The position numbers were made by a program, and so were the translations under genes. This document shows, piece by piece, positions 63,482 to 64,000 of a stretch of 64,000 nt of DNA (its first letter is position 1; each line of letters starts with the position of its first letter). Source of the stretch: Knoellia subterranea KCTC 19937 (GTDB lineage: Bacteria > Actinomycetota > Actinomycetes > Actinomycetales > Dermatophilaceae); assembly GCF_000768685.1 (NCBI RefSeq), contig NZ_AVPK01000002.1, positions 434,001 to 498,000 on the forward strand, in the 5' to 3' direction. The notes under the pieces were generated by a model. The model was not told the origin of the DNA, did no database searches, and saw only the letters and a list, made by a program, of their open reading frames with translations.

Positions 63482-64000
63482 TCAGGTGCGCGGTTCGGGG
63501 CCGACATCGGTGGGATCGTCGCCCGCCGTCAACTGGTCCCAGTCGCTGGTGGCCACCCGCCCGGGAACCTCGTAGCGCGACGACAGTCCCGGCGTCGCCT
63601 TCGGCGTCCGGACGAGCCCTGCGAGCGCCGCGCCGGCGAGGGCGAATCCGACCGCCGCGGCCCAGGGCCATCCGTTGGCGTTCGAGTGCGTCTCCAGCGA
63701 CCCCGTGCGTCCGGCCGCGGCAGCGGCGATCGGGCCGAGGACACCGTCCGGATCGAGGAGGACGCGACCCACCGACGCCAGGCCCGCCAGCACGGCCAGG
63801 GCCGTGAGGACCAGCGCCACGATCCGAGCGCGAGGACCGGCCGTGGCGGAGGCGATGGCCCCAGCAAGGACGACCAGGGCGAGTGCCACGACGCCACTGG
63901 CCGCCTCGGCTCCGGTCGCGGAGACCGACGTCGCACCGAGCACGACGTCATCCACGGATCCGGTCACCCAGGTCCGCGACGCCGTCACGACGACGAGGAA
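63482..64000 (-). CDS. Trp operon-associated membrane protein (TIGR02234-like), 5' end cut
   Basis: 173 codons visible with stop; the frame runs off the right edge, so the true start and first helix are missing. The visible protein starts FLVVVTASRTWVTG, whose ASRTW is the conserved first-helix end of the family, followed by three more helices and a polar tail ending DPTDVGPEPRT. Found beside trp genes in actinobacteria; sometimes proposed as a transporter, not proven. Confidence 0.85.
   Translation of the reverse strand, partial: FLVVVTASRTWVTGSVDDVVLGATSVSATGAEAASGVVALALVVLAGAIASATAGPRARIVALVLTALAVLAGLASVGRVLLDPDGVLGPIAAAAAGRTGSLETHSNANGWPWAAAVGFALAGAALAGLVRTPKATPGLSSRYEVPGRVATSDWDQLTAGDDPTDVGPEPRT

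Overview
The window is ordinary high-GC actinobacterial chromosome. GTG and TTG starts, 4-base ATGA/GTGA overlaps, a SigE-family ECF sigma factor, a mycothiol-type enzyme and an ANTAR response regulator all point to Actinobacteria. The gene order livKHMGF - uvrA - MBL hydrolase - terC - uvrB - coaE - rpsA ... polA - ANTAR regulator - pyk - gltDB - lgt - trpA - trpB - trpC is the backbone known from streptomycetes and mycobacteria. A member of the Micrococcales, perhaps Intrasporangiaceae, is my best guess; this is inference, since no rRNA is present.

Layout. 1-6.3 kb: a Rieske lipoprotein (cut by the window edge) divergent from a complete branched-chain amino-acid ABC transporter operon. 6.4-22.2 kb: nucleotide excision repair genes (uvrA, uvrB) with small metabolic genes between them, a TerC-family exporter behind a yybP-ykoY manganese riboswitch, an AbiEi-like/DUF559 protein bracketed by related dyad repeats, coaE fused to a UPF0157 domain, and two gene remnants (histidine kinase start and inositol monophosphatase end) joined by what looks like a deletion. 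22.2-25.3 kb: an ECF sigma factor with its putative membrane anti-sigma partner, then ribosomal protein S1. 25.5-44.8 kb: a cell-envelope glycan region containing a DUF3068 protein, three acyltransferase-3 proteins, a 1335-residue AftD-like arabinofuranosyltransferase, two further predicted GT-C membrane proteins, a GT4 enzyme, a GT2-methyltransferase fusion, a 2OG-Fe(II) oxygenase, a DUF2613 microprotein and a flippase. It separates rpsA from polA, which are close neighbours in many actinobacteria. 44.7-51.9 kb: polA, thioesterase, GNAT, DUF554, ANTAR regulator, tRNA-Leu(CAA) and pyk. 51.9-58 kb: glutamate synthase gltBD. 58-64 kb: one tightly packed unit reading leftwards, trp membrane protein - HGxxxAAW protein - trpC - trpB - trpA - MauE/DoxX - DsbA-like - lgt, cut at the right edge.

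Two sequence-level signatures run through the window. First, about twenty genes begin 6 or 7 bases after a TANNNT (rarely CANNNT) hexamer with no ribosome binding site, the mark of leaderless transcription; this decides several starts. Second, the octamer GTATGCCG/CGGCATAC occurs about 31 times, roughly ten times the chance expectation, in both orientations, inside and between genes, and twice as a perfect palindromic pair.

How the genes work together. The liv operon imports branched-chain amino acids. The uvr/polA genes repair DNA. gltBD and trpABC handle nitrogen assimilation and tryptophan synthesis. The glycan region has the parts expected for making, acylating, methylating and exporting a surface polysaccharide or lipoglycan. 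Lgt, the DsbA-like protein and the MauE-like protein suggest an envelope-protein maturation module attached to the trp operon. No phage, insertion sequence, integrase or CRISPR array was seen.
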